Shown: positions 8,974 to 19,389, numbered from the stretch's first letter. The stretch: DNA of 64,000 bases from Methanolobus vulcani (GCF_006546655.1 NZ_VIAQ01000011.1:62001-126000); one strand, 5' to 3'. The notes: generated by a model from the letters alone, not told the origin. Program-made: numbers and translations.

Positions 8974-11121
8974 ATGTTACCTGAAGATGACTTAAAGATC
9001 ATAACAGAGAAAATGGGAAGAGAACCTAATCTTGTAGAACAGGGATGCTTCCTTAATCTGTGGAGTGAGCACTGCTCATACCGCTCAAGCGCACCCCTGC
9101 TTAAAACATTTACAACCACCGGAGACAAGGTAATAATTGGTCCTGGTGACGATGCAGCAATTATCAGTTTTGGAAACGGATGGGTACTTGCAATAGGAAT
9201 GGAGAGCCACAACCACCCATCATACGTTGACCCATACAATGGTGCTGCAACCGGAGTTGGCGGAATTGTGCGTGACATCATTTCCATGGGAGCAAGACCA
9301 ATTGCACTTATGGACCCGCTCTATTTCGGTCCTCTTAACAATCCTAAGAACCTCTACCTTTTCGAGCACATCATAGAAGGAATCGCAGGGTATGGAAACT
9401 GTATCGGAGTGCCAGTTGTACGTGGAGAGGCATTCTTTGACGAATCATACAGCGGAAACCCTCTTGTAAATGTGGTTGCAGTGGGTCTTGCACGTGAAAA
9501 AGATGTTGTAACCGCATGCTCACAGAAAGCAGGTAACAAGCTTGTGCTTATGGGTTCAACCACCGGAAGAGATGGACTTGGAGGAGCATCATTCGCATCA
9601 AGAGACCTTTCAGAAGATTCTGAAGCAGAAGACAGGCCAAGTATCCAGATTGGGGATCCATTTACAGAAAAACTTGTTATAGAGGCAACACTTGAAGCTA
9701 TTGGAAAAGGATACGTAAAATCATGCAGGGACCTTGGTGCAGCAGGACTTGCCGGTGCAAGCTCAGAAATGGCAGCAAAAGGTAACCTTGGAATGAAGAT
9801 CATTGCAGACAATGTCATTCTTCGTGAAACAGGAATGACACCATACGAAATCCTCATAGCAGAATCACAGGAACGCATGCTTCTTGAAGTTGAACCTGAG
9901 AATGTTGATGCTGTCCTTGAGATAGCAAAGAAATATGACCTTAATGGAAGCATGATTGGTGAACTTACAGAGGAACTTAACTATACAGTGCAGTTCCAGG
10001 GAGAGATTGCAGCAGACATTCCGGTCAAACTCCTGACAGAAGGTGCTCCTACTTTTGAGCGCCCATCAACTGCTCCGCAGGAACGTGACATTGGAGAAAA
10101 ACCGGAACTTCCGGCAGACATCAAACAGGCAATTCTCGATGTACTGTCATCACACAACGTTGCATCAAAGAGATGGATTTACAGACAGTACGACCATGAA
10201 GTTCAGGTCAGAACTGTAACAAAACCAGGCGACGATGCAGGCATACTTAGAATTGATGGAAATGAAGGAATAGCACTTTCATGCGGATGCAACCCAAGAC
10301 ACACGCTCCTTGACCCATATTCAGGCGGAAAAGGAACTGTTGTTGAGAACGCAATGAACCTCGCTGTAAAGGGTGCACGTGGAATAGCAATTGTTGATTG
10401 TCTGAACTTTGGAAACCCGGAAAGACCTGACATATACTGGCAGTTCAAGCATGCAATTCTCGGACTTGGAGATGCTGCAAGAGACCTGGCAATACCTGTT
10501 GTCGGAGGAAATGTTTCACTTTACAATGAAAGTGGTGAATTTAAGACAGCAATTGTGCCAACACCATCTATCGGACTTGCTGGTTACATCAAAGATGTGA
10601 CAATGGCACCAGCTGGTGTGTTCTCTAATGAAGGTGACACAATTATCCTGGTCGGAAGCACATCCGATGAACTTGGAGGTTCTGAGTACTATAATATCAT
10701 AGGAAAAGAAAAGGATGGTAAAGCACCAAAGGTTCCTGAAAATGTAACTGCTACCATAGATGCACTCATTACACTTGCTGAAAGTGGAAAGATTACTGCA
10801 TCACACGATGTTTCACTTGGTGGAATTGCAGTCGCACTTGCAGAAATGTGCGAAAAGACAGGTGCAAAGGTAGATCTTAGCAATGTAGCAGAGGGTCTTA
10901 GAGCTGATGACATCCTGTTCTCTGAATCATATGCAAGAGCACTGATTACAACATCAGAACCTGATGCTGTCAAGGAAATGCTTGGAGAAGTACCATGCAC
11001 GGTCGTTGGTACTGTTGGTGGAAACTCACTGAGCATCCAGATCGGAGATTCAAAGACAGAGCTTACTCTTGATGAGATAAAAGAGGCAAGAGAAAGTCTC
11101 ATGAATTTGATGATGGAATAA
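8974..11121 (+). CDS. purL: Phosphoribosylformylglycinamidine synthase II
   Basis: PurL (715 aa, the small-type enzyme) converts FGAR to FGAM with ATP and ammonia supplied by PurQ, helped by PurS. Seen here are the N-terminal [10 protein letters not shown] motif with the catalytic His, the GPGDDAAII and [11 protein letters not shown]- and metal-binding segments, and the duplicated AIRS-like fold, with a second GDDAGILRI near residue 420 and [15 protein letters not shown] near the end. PurQ and PurS are not in the window. The gene appears to be monocistronic, ending in a strong hairpin terminator. Confidence 0.97.
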   Translation: MLPEDDLKIITEKMGREPNLVEQGCFLNLWSEHCSYRSSAPLLKTFTTTGDKVIIGPGDDAAIISFGNGWVLAIGMESHNHPSYVDPYNGAATGVGGIVRDIISMGARPIALMDPLYFGPLNNPKNLYLFEHIIEGIAGYGNCIGVPVVRGEAFFDESYSGNPLVNVVAVGLAREKDVVTACSQKAGNKLVLMGSTTGRDGLGGASFASRDLSEDSEAEDRPSIQIGDPFTEKLVIEATLEAIGKGYVKSCRDLGAAGLAGASSEMAAKGNLGMKIIADNVILRETGMTPYEILIAESQERMLLEVEPENVDAVLEIAKKYDLNGSMIGELTEELNYTVQFQGEIAADIPVKLLTEGAPTFERPSTAPQERDIGEKPELPADIKQAILDVLSSHNVASKRWIYRQYDHEVQVRTVTKPGDDAGILRIDGNEGIALSCGCNPRHTLLDPYSGGKGTVVENAMNLAVKGARGIAIVDCLNFGNPERPDIYWQFKHAILGLGDAARDLAIPVVGGNVSLYNESGEFKTAIVPTPSIGLAGYIKDVTMAPAGVFSNEGDTIILVGSTSDELGGSEYYNIIGKEKDGKAPKVPENVTATIDALITLAESGKITASHDVSLGGIAVALAEMCEKTGAKVDLSNVAEGLRADDILFSESYARALITTSEPDAVKEMLGEVPCTVVGTVGGNSLSIQIGDSKTELTLDEIKEARESLMNLMME

Positions 11122-11148
11122 ACCATCATCAACAATTACTTTTTTTTT
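11109..11148 (+). terminator. Hairpin terminator overlapping the purL stop codon
   Basis: GATGATGG and CCATCATC form an 8-base stem around AATAAA, so the stop codon sits in the loop region. Nine T residues (11140-11148) follow. This is one of the clearest terminators in the window. Confidence 0.75.
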
Positions 11149-11167
11149 AATCCTGATAAGGAAAACT

Positions 11168-11818
11168 TCAGTCACTTTCCTTCAGGGCATCCTCATAAAG
11201 CTTGTTTATATTCGTAGGAATAGGATTATCTTTCAGTAATTTTGCAAAGAATACAAGATTGTTCACCATATATCTGACAGTTTTATTGGTATAAAGATGC
11301 CTTTCTCCGCCAGCAGCAATATAACTTGGACCCGGACCAGCATCGCCTACCCAGTAGCTATCGACATTTGGCGGGACTGTACAACCCAGATGAGTCAGGT
11401 TAAACAGCGTAGTTGCTGCAACATCGTGAGCTCCGTCTTCATTGCCGGTTATAACCACACCACCTACTTTGCCGTAAAGCGGAAACTGACCTGTTTTAGG
11501 GTCACTTTCCTCATAAGTACCGGCAAGTCGTTCAAACACTAACTGTGCCACAGATGAACGCACACCAAACCATATTGGAGAACCGATTATAAGTATATCA
11601 CTGGCTTTGATTTTGTCCAGAATAAGTGGCCACTCATCACCTTCACCTTCATCAGAGGAAACACCAAACTTAACATCATAATCCACAACTCTGAGAACTT
11701 CACTTTCTACGCCAAGTTCGTCAAAAAGATTTACAGCCTTATCGATCAGGGCCCTTGTATTTGAGATTTCAGGTGATCGTTTCAAAGTACAATTCAAAAA
11801 TAATGCTTTTAACCCCAT
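11168..11818 (-). CDS. Flavodoxin-like NAD(P)H-dependent oxidoreductase (FMN reductase family)
   Basis: About 216 residues with the flavodoxin-type FMN fold. The start of strand one is KALFLNCTLKRSPEISNT, which binds the FMN phosphate. The ILIIGSPIWFGVRSS segment is the second flavin loop, and GVVITGNEDGAHDVAATT the third. Proteins of this type in methanogens (iron-sulfur flavoprotein relatives) reduce FMN, quinones or metals, but this one lacks an obvious Cys cluster. I begin at MGLKALFL because residues before it do not fit the fold. It is monocistronic and convergent with purL. Confidence 0.85.
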   Translation of the reverse strand: MGLKALFLNCTLKRSPEISNTRALIDKAVNLFDELGVESEVLRVVDYDVKFGVSSDEGEGDEWPLILDKIKASDILIIGSPIWFGVRSSVAQLVFERLAGTYEESDPKTGQFPLYGKVGGVVITGNEDGAHDVAATTLFNLTHLGCTVPPNVDSYWVGDAGPGPSYIAAGGERHLYTNKTVRYMVNNLVFFAKLLKDNPIPTNINKLYEDALKESD

Positions 11819-11914
11819 GATAAAAAATGAGATCACAGAAGATAAATATCTTTCTTTAAAAAAACAGATCAATAATTAAAAGAAATTCTGGTAGCAACCA
11901 GATAAAAAGTAAAG

Positions 11915-11935
11915 AAGAATGGTTTAACCATTCTT
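11915..11935 (-). terminator. Hairpin terminator of the TRAM-domain gene
   Basis: AAGAATGGTT and AACCATTCTT form a 10-base stem with a single central base just past the TRAM stop codon. On the minus strand it is followed by a T-rich run (CTTTACTTTTTATC). Confidence 0.65.
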
Positions 11936-11943
11936 AAAAGAGT

Positions 11944-12156
11944 TTATTCTTCCTTTTCTGCAAAACCGAATTTGCGCAGTACTCTTGTGATCTTGATATT
12001 TACAGTGTCGCCGACCTGGGTGTCAGGTACAAAGATTACAAAGCCCTCTACTCTGGCGATGCCATCTCCTTCTCTTGCAAGGTCTTCAATTGTTACTTCA
12101 TATGTCTCGCCAACATCTACTGGAGCTGTTGATTCTCTGTCATTGTTATTAAACAA
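11944..12156 (-). CDS. TRAM-domain RNA-binding protein
   Basis: A 70-residue protein that is almost only a TRAM domain: VGETYEVTIEDLAREGDGIARVEGFVIFVPDTQVGD, the five-stranded barrel also found in TrmA and MiaB. Stand-alone TRAM proteins act as RNA chaperones in cold-adapted methanogens (Methanolobus psychrophilus). The start is a TTG at 12156; no ATG gives a full domain. GGAC lies about 11 bases upstream, a loose Shine-Dalgarno sequence. Confidence 0.9.
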   Translation of the reverse strand: MFNNNDRESTAPVDVGETYEVTIEDLAREGDGIARVEGFVIFVPDTQVGDTVNIKITRVLRKFGFAEKEE

Positions 12157-12406
12157 AATAATACACGTCCTTTAATTCAAAACTAAGACAAGAAACCGTA
12201 CTGAAAAAAATCACGATAAAACTATCAATGAATCCAGAATAGTATCAAATCTTACAGCATTTAGTATACATAACAGATATTTAAATCTTCTCAATACTAA
12301 ACATGGCCATCCCAGAAACCATATCTTATTTATTCTTTAGAATAAAATAGGTAGCTATAAATTACAAGCTCACTGTTTGTTCAAAGTAATTATAGGGATG
12401 AATATA

Positions 12407-14644
12407 ATGGACGAAGTTCAGATTAAAGTTGAAAAAGCCCATCCAAACGATTTCGGAAGGGGAATTATACGTCTGGATCCTACCACACTCCTGAGCCTGC
12501 AACTCTCTCCCGGAGACATAGTTGAGATAGAAGGAAAGAGGAAAACAGCAGCCAAGGTATGGAGAGCTGAAAGGCAGGATTGGGGACAAGGAATTGTCAG
12601 GATTGACGGTTTTATCAGGCAGAACGCTGGAGTAGGAATTAGTGAGAGAATCACCGTAAGGAAGGCAGAAGTAGTTACTGCAACAAAAGTGATACTTGCA
12701 CCTCCTGAAGGTGTCACCATGGAATACGGCGACCACATCAGCGAGATAATAAAACGTAACATAATGAAACGCCCGCTGGTAGAAGGCGACATCATCCCTA
12801 TTATAAGTTCAATGACACAGCCTATGACCAGCCAGATGGGTGGTGGACAGGCTATTCCGCTTGTTGCCGTTGAAACTGATCCAAAGGACGAGATACTCAT
12901 AATAGGGGAGTTCACTGAAATTGAACTTCGCCAGAAACCTGTTCGTGGTTATGACGGTGCAACCCGCGGAGTAACCTATGAAGACATCGGAGGTCTTGGA
13001 ACAGAGATACAGCGCGTCAGGGAAATGATAGAACTTCCACTGAAGCACCCCGAACTTTTCCAGAGACTTAATATCGAACCCCCTAAGGGAATTATCCTTT
13101 ATGGACCACCTGGTACAGGTAAAACACTGATAGCAAAGGCCGTTGCAAATGAATCCAGAGCAAATTTCCTATACATCGCCGGCCCTGAGATCATGGGAAA
13201 ATATTACGGAGAAAGTGAGGAGCGTATCCGTAAGATATTTGAGGAGGCAGAAGACGATGCCCCTTCAATCGTATTTATCGATGAGATAGATTCAATAGCA
13301 CCAAAAAGACAGAATGTCACCGGAGAGGTTGAGCGCAGAGTTGTGGCACAGTTGCTTACGATGATGGATGGCCTTGAGGAAAGAGGACAGGTTGTCATAA
13401 TAGGTGCTACAAACCGTGTTGATGCAATCGATCCTGCACTTAGAAGACCGGGAAGATTTGACAGGGAGATCGAAATTGGAGTTCCTGATACCGATGATCG
13501 TCTTGAAATAATGCAGATTCACACTCGTGGCGTGCCTCTTGCAGAAGATGTTGACGAGGAGTTCCTTGATTATATTGCAAAACACACACAGGCATTTGTG
13601 GGTGCTGATCTTCTGGCACTTGTTCAGGAAGCAGCAATGCGCTCCCTCAGAAGAGCATTGCCAGATATCAACCTGGAAGAGGATGATATACCACAGGAAA
13701 TTCTCGATAGCATTGTTGTCTGCAAGGACGATTTTGAGAATGCACTGAGAGAGATTGAGCCTTCTGCAATGAGAGAAGTACTTGTAGAGGTCCCTGATAT
13801 CAGATGGAATGATGTCGGAGGACTGGACAAAGCCAAGCAGGAAATTAAAGAAGCTGTGGAATGGCCGCTCACAAGACCTGACAGGTTTGTTAGCATGGGA
13901 ATCAAACCTCCTAAGGGAGTTCTGCTCTTTGGACCACCCGGCACCGGAAAAACACTGATAGCGCAGGCAGTCGCAAATGAATCAAATGCCAATTTCATTA
14001 GTGTTAAAGGACCACAGATGCTGTCCAAATGGGTAGGAGAATCTGAAAAGGCCATCAGGGAAACTTTCAAGAAAGCACGACAGGTAGCTCCTTGTATTGT
14101 ATTTTTTGATGAGATAGATTCCATTGCACCGATGAGAAGTGCCATGTCAGAGGATTCAAAGGTCTCAGAGAGAATCGTTAACCAGCTTCTGACAGAGCTG
14201 GATGGTCTTGAGCCGTTGAAGGAAATAGTAGTGATTGCCGCAACCAATCGACCGGACATTATTGACCCTGCACTTTTAAGGTCAGGAAGGTTTGACAGGA
14301 TGGTACTTGTTGGACAGTCCACATACGCAGGAAGAAAACAGATATTCAAGATCCATTCAAAGAACATTCCTCTTGGAGATGATGTTACAATTGATGACCT
14401 TGCAAGCATGACAGAGGGATTTGTAGGAGCGGACATCGAAGCAGTGTGCAGAGAGGCTGTAATGCTGTCACTGAGAGAGAATTTTGATGCTGAAAAAGTT
14501 GGTATGAAGTACTTTAAGGAAGCCCTTAACAAGGTTAGACCCACACTGTCTGAAAATCTTGTTGATTACTACGAGAAAATACAGGCACAGTTCAAGGGTG
14601 GCATCAAGAAAGAAGAAACAAGTTCTTATATAGGATACAGATAA
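12407..14644 (+). CDS. CDC48/VCP-type AAA ATPase
   Basis: A 745-residue double-AAA unfoldase that extracts or unfolds proteins, often feeding the proteasome. The N-terminal double-psi barrel and CDC48 domain 2 cover about residues 1-185. D1 has Walker A GPPGTGKT near residue 230 and [11 protein letters not shown]2 has a second GPPGTGKT near residue 508 and [10 protein letters not shown]. The D1 arginine finger region ([13 protein letters not shown]) and its D2 counterpart ([13 protein letters not shown]) are present. Start 12407 is chosen because GGGATG at 12395-12400 gives good spacing; 12398 is an alternative. A TATA-like CTATAAATTA lies at about 12353-12362. Confidence 0.95.
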   Translation: MDEVQIKVEKAHPNDFGRGIIRLDPTTLLSLQLSPGDIVEIEGKRKTAAKVWRAERQDWGQGIVRIDGFIRQNAGVGISERITVRKAEVVTATKVILAPPEGVTMEYGDHISEIIKRNIMKRPLVEGDIIPIISSMTQPMTSQMGGGQAIPLVAVETDPKDEILIIGEFTEIELRQKPVRGYDGATRGVTYEDIGGLGTEIQRVREMIELPLKHPELFQRLNIEPPKGIILYGPPGTGKTLIAKAVANESRANFLYIAGPEIMGKYYGESEERIRKIFEEAEDDAPSIVFIDEIDSIAPKRQNVTGEVERRVVAQLLTMMDGLEERGQVVIIGATNRVDAIDPALRRPGRFDREIEIGVPDTDDRLEIMQIHTRGVPLAEDVDEEFLDYIAKHTQAFVGADLLALVQEAAMRSLRRALPDINLEEDDIPQEILDSIVVCKDDFENALREIEPSAMREVLVEVPDIRWNDVGGLDKAKQEIKEAVEWPLTRPDRFVSMGIKPPKGVLLFGPPGTGKTLIAQAVANESNANFISVKGPQMLSKWVGESEKAIRETFKKARQVAPCIVFFDEIDSIAPMRSAMSEDSKVSERIVNQLLTELDGLEPLKEIVVIAATNRPDIIDPALLRSGRFDRMVLVGQSTYAGRKQIFKIHSKNIPLGDDVTIDDLASMTEGFVGADIEAVCREAVMLSLRENFDAEKVGMKYFKEALNKVRPTLSENLVDYYEKIQAQFKGGIKKEETSSYIGYR

Positions 14645-14686
14645 ATATATGAAAAATTTAGATGTAATTATTATATCAAGGGGCGA

Positions 14687-14968
14687 ATGAAAATGGCAAA
14701 TGTCTTTGCAAAGAACCTTTCGAGCAAACAGGTAATGGCAACTGATGGAACGGAAATCGGCATATTATACAATATTGTAATGGACATCAGGACAGGAGAC
14801 CTCATTGACCTTATAGTAAAACCGGATATGAGTCTTGATACTTCCAAATATAAGGTAGATGAGCAATACATACTCCTGCCTTTTGAGTCTGTCAGAGCCA
14901 TAAAGGACTATATCGTTGTTGACAAGAATATAGCCCGTGGCTTAACTCCAGAACCTGTAGAAATATGA
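14687..14968 (+). CDS. PRC-barrel domain protein
   Basis: A 93-residue protein that is essentially one PRC barrel (FAKNLSSKQVMATDGTEIGILYNIVMDIRTGDLIDLIVKP, followed by LLPFESVRAIKDYIVVD). Small archaeal PRC-barrel proteins include the CdpB division proteins that bind SepF, but others act in RNA metabolism, so the role here is open. It follows the CDC48 gene by 42 bases and is closed by a hairpin terminator, so the two may share a transcript. AAGGGGCGA precedes the start; the second Met at 14693 is possible. Confidence 0.85.
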   Translation: MKMANVFAKNLSSKQVMATDGTEIGILYNIVMDIRTGDLIDLIVKPDMSLDTSKYKVDEQYILLPFESVRAIKDYIVVDKNIARGLTPEPVEI

Positions 14969-14975
14969 TCACAAT

Positions 14976-15017
14976 GGCTGCAGAGATTAATTTGCAGCCC
15001 CATACTTTCTTTTTTAA
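14976..15017 (+). terminator. Hairpin terminator after the PRC-barrel gene
   Basis: GGCTGCA and TGCAGCC form a 7-base stem with a 10-base loop, starting 8 bases after the stop codon. A T-rich run (ACTTTCTTTTTT) follows. Confidence 0.65.
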
Positions 15018-15036
15018 TCAGAATCAGCAAAATGAT

Positions 15037-15717
15037 TTAGATCAAACTGCTTGATTGCAGATAATCTATCGCTTCCACTGTACCATTTCCGTAACTTGCT
15101 TTACTGACATAATCTGCAATGTCTTTTAAGAAATCATCAGCATTGCCTACAGCAACTGCAAATCCTGCCTCTTGAAGCATTTCCAGATCATTGACCGAGT
15201 CTCCTATAGCTACAAAATCAGTAGTTTCAAGACCCATAAGCTCTGCCATTTTTAAAAGTCCGGTTCCTTTGTTGATCTTTTTGCTCTTTATGTGTATGGC
15301 AAAATGTGTGTCAATTATCTCTACATTAGGAAAACGTGTCCCCAGTACTTCGCGTGCTTTTTCTATATCGAAATTATTTCTGAGGACGATTTCAGTTTTT
15401 CTGTAACCGGAATCCAGCTTTTCCATCTCAAACTCAGAAGAAAGGAACTCATAGGCATCTTCACATTCATGAATTACATCTGAAACGATTGGCTCATTGT
15501 CAAAACCATCAATGATAACACCACCATTCTCAGCTATTATATTACAGCAAACACCTACGAGTTTTGCCACTGCCTTTGCATAACAGAGTACATTTCCGGT
15601 TGCTATCACAACTGGAATATCAAGTGATCTTAGTTTTGCAGCAGCTGCAAGGCTGAGTTTGCGATCAATATGAGTAATAGTGCCATCAACGTCTATTACT
15701 AAAGCCTTGTATTTCAT
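15037..15717 (-). CDS. Archaeal-type phosphoglycolate phosphatase (HAD superfamily)
   Basis: About 226 residues of the Cof-like HAD family (archaeal PGPase, TIGR01487). The nucleophile motif is VIDVDGTIT, motif II is VIATGN, and motif III/IV is KGTGLLKMAEL plus AIGDSVNDLEML with the Mg-binding Asp pair. The small cap is of the type seen in sucrose-phosphatase-like enzymes. Substrate specificity within the family varies, so phosphoglycolate is an inference from its closest class. It is convergent with the PRC-barrel gene. Confidence 0.85.
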   Translation of the reverse strand: MKYKALVIDVDGTITHIDRKLSLAAAAKLRSLDIPVVIATGNVLCYAKAVAKLVGVCCNIIAENGGVIIDGFDNEPIVSDVIHECEDAYEFLSSEFEMEKLDSGYRKTEIVLRNNFDIEKAREVLGTRFPNVEIIDTHFAIHIKSKKINKGTGLLKMAELMGLETTDFVAIGDSVNDLEMLQEAGFAVAVGNADDFLKDIADYVSKASYGNGTVEAIDYLQSSSLI

Positions 15718-15825
15718 AAGCAATAGATGATAAGAGAGAGATAAAAGTGTTTTCAGTGACGTGATTCCCGGATAAAATTAAAAAACATTCGGAAAAAAAT
15801 AAAATACGAGGGAAAAGAGAAAAGG

Positions 15826-15842
15826 TTCTCCTAAAAGGAGAA
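15826..15842 (-). terminator. Hairpin terminator of radA
   Basis: TTCTCCT and AGGAGAA pair around AAA about 20 bases after the radA stop. On the minus strand a T-rich tail (CCTTTTCTCTTTTCC) follows. Confidence 0.6.
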
Positions 15843-15862
15843 TCATTTACTGTATCCCGATA

Positions 15863-16840
15863 TCATGGGTCACGCAGACCTGGCGTGGTTACAGAAATAA
15901 TAGCTTCACCATCAGGAAGGTTTGGAGAGTCCACAAGTTTGACTATTCTCTTATCTCCCTTGGATTTACGCAGGTAAAGCCTGAAAGTTGCGGTGTGACC
16001 TACGATATGTCCACCAATTGGCTTTGTAGGATCACCGAAGAATGCATCTGGTTTTGACATAACCTGATTTGTAACTATTACAGAAGCATTATAAAGATCA
16101 CCACATTTTTGCAGGCCATGAAGGTGTTTGTTAAGTTTCTGCTGCCTGTCTGCAAGTGTTCCCCTTCCTATATATTCAGCCCTGAAGTGAGCTGTCAGGG
16201 AATCCACAATGAAAAGTCTCACAGGCATATCACTATCTTTTAACTCGTTTGCAAGTTCCATTGCAGAATCTACAAGCAGTATCTGGTGATTGGAATTGTA
16301 TGCACGTGCAACATGTATGTGTTTCAGGAACTCTTCCGGATCATATTCCTGACCGTATTTCTCGGACAGACCCTCAACCATCTGTTTTATTCTTTCAGGT
16401 CTGAATGTATTCTCAGTATCGATAATAACCACGGAACCACTAAGTCCGCCCTGTTCTTTGGGTAACTGTACATTAACAGCGAGCTGGTGTGCTACCTGCG
16501 TTTTACCGGAACCGAATTCACCATAGAGTTCAGTAATTGCCTGAGTGTCTATACCACCGCCCATCATCTCATCGAACTCAGTACATCCTGTGGAAAGCTT
16601 GCCCACAAGCTTCCTGCGTTCCATTACAATATCACCGGTTTCAAATCCACCAATATCAGCCGATTGTCTGGCTGCAAGAATGATCTTTGAGGCGGTAGAT
16701 TCACCAATTTCAGCAGCGGTTGCAAGTTCTGCCGGAGAGGAAACGGCAATTGCTTCAATGGTTGTAAAACCGGCGTCTTTTAGTTTCTGTGCGGTCGCCG
16801 GACCCACATGGTCCAGTTCTTCCAATAACACTTCTGACAT
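15863..16840 (-). CDS. radA: DNA repair and recombination protein RadA
   Basis: RadA is the archaeal Rad51/RecA homologue that coats single-stranded DNA and drives strand exchange. The 325-residue protein has an N-terminal helix-hairpin-helix domain ([19 protein letters not shown]), the polymerisation linker, Walker [10 protein letters not shown], Walker B LFIVDSL, and the L2-like region near [20 protein letters not shown]. The start ATG has GGAG about 9 bases upstream. The divergent coaD shares a TATATATA region at about 16908-16916. Two copies of TGGTGCACA lie between the promoter and the start (listed separately). Confidence 0.97.
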   Translation of the reverse strand: MSEVLLEELDHVGPATAQKLKDAGFTTIEAIAVSSPAELATAAEIGESTASKIILAARQSADIGGFETGDIVMERRKLVGKLSTGCTEFDEMMGGGIDTQAITELYGEFGSGKTQVAHQLAVNVQLPKEQGGLSGSVVIIDTENTFRPERIKQMVEGLSEKYGQEYDPEEFLKHIHVARAYNSNHQILLVDSAMELANELKDSDMPVRLFIVDSLTAHFRAEYIGRGTLADRQQKLNKHLHGLQKCGDLYNASVIVTNQVMSKPDAFFGDPTKPIGGHIVGHTATFRLYLRKSKGDKRIVKLVDSPNLPDGEAIISVTTPGLRDP

Positions 16841-16854
16841 TTATTATAACTCCT

Positions 16855-16882
16855 TGGTGCACATGTTTTCTTCTGGTGCACA
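16855..16882. repeat. Two direct repeats of TGGTGCACA in the radA leader
   Basis: TGGTGCACA occurs at 16855-16863 and 16874-16882, with a 19-base offset. Each copy contains the self-complementary GTGCAC. They lie between the radA TATA box and start codon, so they could be bound as DNA or act in the leader RNA. Confidence 0.5.
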
Positions 16883-17006
16883 ATTCGATTAACTAATTGA
16901 CTTTTGAGTATATATACCTGAAGAGAGCGGAGTGAAAGTATTATTTATAGTATTCATGATAGAACTACGACAAAACTTATCATTCAAAGCAGTCATTAAG
17001 GGTGCA

Positions 17007-17465
17007 ATGGCCAAAGTAGTAGTAGGCGGAACATTCGAATGCCTGCATGACGGACACAAGGAACTTATCCGCAAAGCATTCGAACTTGCCGGAAACAATG
17101 GAATTGTTGATATCGGACTTACATCCAATGAGATGGCAAATAAACGTCCACGTCATGTTCCTGATTATGCTACCAGGAAGAAGAATCTTCTTGAATACAT
17201 TAATGAGATTTCAGCAGGCCAGGAATATACAATACTGAAACTCAACGAGCCCTTCGGAAAAACACTAGAAAAAAACTATGACTACATTATAGTTTCACCG
17301 GAAACACATCCTGTTGCACTGAAGATTAATCAGCTCAGAAATGAGAAAAAGATGAAGGAAATCAAGATCTTCAGGGTAGATTTTGTGCTTGCCGATGATA
17401 AAATACCGATATCATCAACAAGAATCGTGCACGGTGAGATCGATATTCACGGACACCTGAAATAA
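17007..17465 (+). CDS. coaD: Archaeal phosphopantetheine adenylyltransferase
   Basis: This enzyme adds AMP to 4'-phosphopantetheine, the penultimate step to coenzyme A. It is the archaeal/eukaryal nucleotidyltransferase type, with the adenylyl-binding VVVGGTFECLHDGHKELI (the H-x-x-H equivalent) at the N-terminus and the late ISSTRI motif. I start at MAKVVVGGTFE (152 aa, usual for the family). Upstream in-frame codons would begin close to the transcription start expected from the TATATATA box at 16908-16916 and add residues without family support. Confidence 0.93.
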   Translation: MAKVVVGGTFECLHDGHKELIRKAFELAGNNGIVDIGLTSNEMANKRPRHVPDYATRKKNLLEYINEISAGQEYTILKLNEPFGKTLEKNYDYIIVSPETHPVALKINQLRNEKKMKEIKIFRVDFVLADDKIPISSTRIVHGEIDIHGHLK

Positions 17466-17513
17466 GAGTCCTGTTTTTTGGAACATAATTTTATAAACTA
17501 TTTTCTACAACTA

Positions 17514-17852
17514 ATGTCCATGGGAAGAGTATTCAACGAAATGGACAATCAGATATTTAACAAGCTTGCACCTGAACTCGGTGGGAACACAATGTCAAAT
17601 TCGGGACATAATTACCCCTTTATTCTCAGGCCTGTATCCCACAAAATTGCTGCGGACGCTGATGATTTCAGAACAAGGATGGAAAAACTGGACATTGAAG
17701 AGATGGAATATCTGTTCCAGCTTGCCATGGAAGGAAAAGAGGACATCAGGTCCCTTGAAGAAGAAGATGTCGACACCTTCATCGAGATGGTTGAAGAGAA
17801 ACTATCCACTGAGAAAATGAAGGAACTCAAAGCAATGCTTGGAATGGCATAA
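17514..17852 (+). CDS. Conserved hypothetical protein, probably leaderless
   Basis: A 112-residue acidic protein I do not recognise. It has an N-terminal stretch with MDNQIFNKLAPELGG and a C-terminal helical half rich in Glu, Met and Leu (KLDIEEMEYLFQLAMEGKED) suggesting a helical binding surface. A TTTATAAA box at about 17489-17496 sits about 20-25 bases before this ATG, so the message may have little or no leader. Its TAA overlaps the ATG of the next gene by one base (TAATG), so it is translationally linked to the endonuclease IV-like protein. That suggests, but does not show, a DNA-repair role. Confidence 0.7.
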   Translation: MSMGRVFNEMDNQIFNKLAPELGGNTMSNSGHNYPFILRPVSHKIAADADDFRTRMEKLDIEEMEYLFQLAMEGKEDIRSLEEEDVDTFIEMVEEKLSTEKMKELKAMLGMA

Positions 17853-18688
17853 TGAAAGCTTCTAGATTGCTTTTTGGGACTGCCGGAACACCCAAAAGCT
17901 CAAAGAAAAGAAACAGTATTTCCGGTATCGAAAGAGTGAAAGAACTCGGACTTGGCTGCATGGAACTTGAGTTTGTTCGTGGAGTCAAAATGGGTGAAGC
18001 TACTGCATCTGATGTTCGTGAGAAATCACAGGATGAAGAGATATCACTGAGCGTTCATGGTCCATATTACATCAACCTGAACTCACAGGAACCTGAAAAG
18101 ATAGATGCCAGTATTGAAAGAATCTACAAATCATCAAGAATTGGCAGTCTTTGCGGTGCAAGAAATATTGTTTTCCACCCTGCATATTATCACAAAGAGA
18201 ATCCGGAAAAGGTCTACGAGAAGGTTTTTGGATTGTTGGAACAGCTTGTTTCAAGGCTTAATGATGAAGGTATAGAAGTGATACTCAGACCTGAGACCAC
18301 CGGAAAGGGGACACAGTTTGGAAGCCTACAGGAAAATGTAAGGTTTGGAGCTGAATTGGAGAACGTACTCCCATGCATTGATTTTGCGCATCTGCATGCA
18401 AGAAGCAATGGTGCTGAGAACAGCTATGAGGAATTCTCTGCCACGCTGGAACTTGTTGAGAATGAACTTGGCCGTGAAGGACTTGATGATATGCACATGC
18501 ATGTTTCAGGCATAGAATACAACGAAAAAGGGGAAAGGAATCATCTGAATCTTGATGATTCAGACATGGAATATGCAGAACTTATGCGTGCTCTGAAAGA
18601 TTTCAAGGTGAAAGGTCTGCTGATATGTGAAAGTCCTGACAATGAAGGCGACGCATTATTGCTCAAAAGAACTTACGAGGGTTTGTAG
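17852..18688 (+). CDS. Endonuclease IV-like AP endonuclease family 2 protein
   Basis: A 278-residue TIM-barrel protein of the Nfo/xylose-isomerase-like superfamily. Endonuclease IV cuts DNA next to abasic sites using three zinc ions. Candidate metal ligands appear in the expected order: the His of VHGPYYINL, VFHPAYYH, the Glu of RPETTGK, CIDFAHLHA, the His pair of MHMHVSG, and the final CESPD Glu. The barrel is shorter and more divergent than bacterial Nfo, so a related sugar-phosphate isomerase-like function cannot be excluded. It is overlapped at the start by the preceding unknown gene. Confidence 0.8.
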   Translation: MKASRLLFGTAGTPKSSKKRNSISGIERVKELGLGCMELEFVRGVKMGEATASDVREKSQDEEISLSVHGPYYINLNSQEPEKIDASIERIYKSSRIGSLCGARNIVFHPAYYHKENPEKVYEKVFGLLEQLVSRLNDEGIEVILRPETTGKGTQFGSLQENVRFGAELENVLPCIDFAHLHARSNGAENSYEEFSATLELVENELGREGLDDMHMHVSGIEYNEKGERNHLNLDDSDMEYAELMRALKDFKVKGLLICESPDNEGDALLLKRTYEGL

Positions 18689-18702
18689 GCCCTCATTGCT
18701 CA

Positions 18703-19389
18703 TTAGATATGAATTGACGGTGCCACATGCACCAGGAATGGATGCAGCAATGTGAAAATACCAATTACCACAATGACAGAACCGCTTACAAGTGGAAGTT
18801 TGTTTATTTTGGTGCTGCTCACATAATTCTCAATGAATCCTTTTCCTTTGACAAATACAACTGACAGTGAAGTAATAGCCAGTGCAAGACCGGCACTGAA
18901 TATTAGTACATATATCAGACCATTATACACCTGATCGTTTGCGATGCTGAATAGCAATACTGCAAGTGCAGCAGGACATGGAATCAGTCCTGTTGACAGG
19001 CCTATTGCAATGATACCTTTTTTTGTATCGATAACATGTTCGTGCGGATGGAAGAATTTCCTGAGAATCCATGCTCCAACTATTATGAGGATAATGCCCC
19101 CCACTACACTCATGATATCATGGGTCATGTCAACATTCAAAGCTTCTACCAGATATATCGACGCAACTCCTAGTGCCAATACCACTACAACATGAGATGT
19201 AACAATGGTCAGCCCTAGAAGAAGTGCGTCTTTAAGATCTGCATCTGTACCCATGACAAAAACTGCCATTATGGACTTGCCATGACCCGGTTCAAGCGCA
19301 TGAAGTGCACCAAGCAGAAATGCAGAGATGACTATAAAAATACTAAGACCTGACGAGAATCCGTCTGCTCCTATTGAAAGAATATCCAT
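18703..19389 (-). CDS. NicO/RcnA-family nickel/cobalt transporter
   Basis: A membrane protein of about 228 residues with six hydrophobic segments. The HALEPGHGKS motif is the family's metal-binding signature (HxxxPxHGKS), and a second His-rich loop is KFFHPHEHVID. Members of this family move nickel or cobalt: RcnA exports, others import. Direction cannot be read from sequence. Start 19389 is preferred over the ATG six bases earlier because AGGAG then has 8-base spacing. A TTTATATAC box lies at about 19465-19473, with a 13-base dyad near the expected transcript start. Confidence 0.85.
   Translation of the reverse strand: MDILSIGADGFSSGLSIFIVISAFLLGALHALEPGHGKSIMAVFVMGTDADLKDALLLGLTIVTSHVVVVLALGVASIYLVEALNVDMTHDIMSVVGGIILIIVGAWILRKFFHPHEHVIDTKKGIIAIGLSTGLIPCPAALAVLLFSIANDQVYNGLIYVLIFSAGLALAITSLSVVFVKGKGFIENYVSSTKINKLPLVSGSVIVVIGIFTLLHPFLVHVAPSIHI

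Noticed and set aside
13624-14544. Long open frame antisense to the CDC48 gene
   Set aside because: It mirrors a conserved AAA domain, is rich in Ser and Leu and has no sensible domain; it is an antisense shadow.
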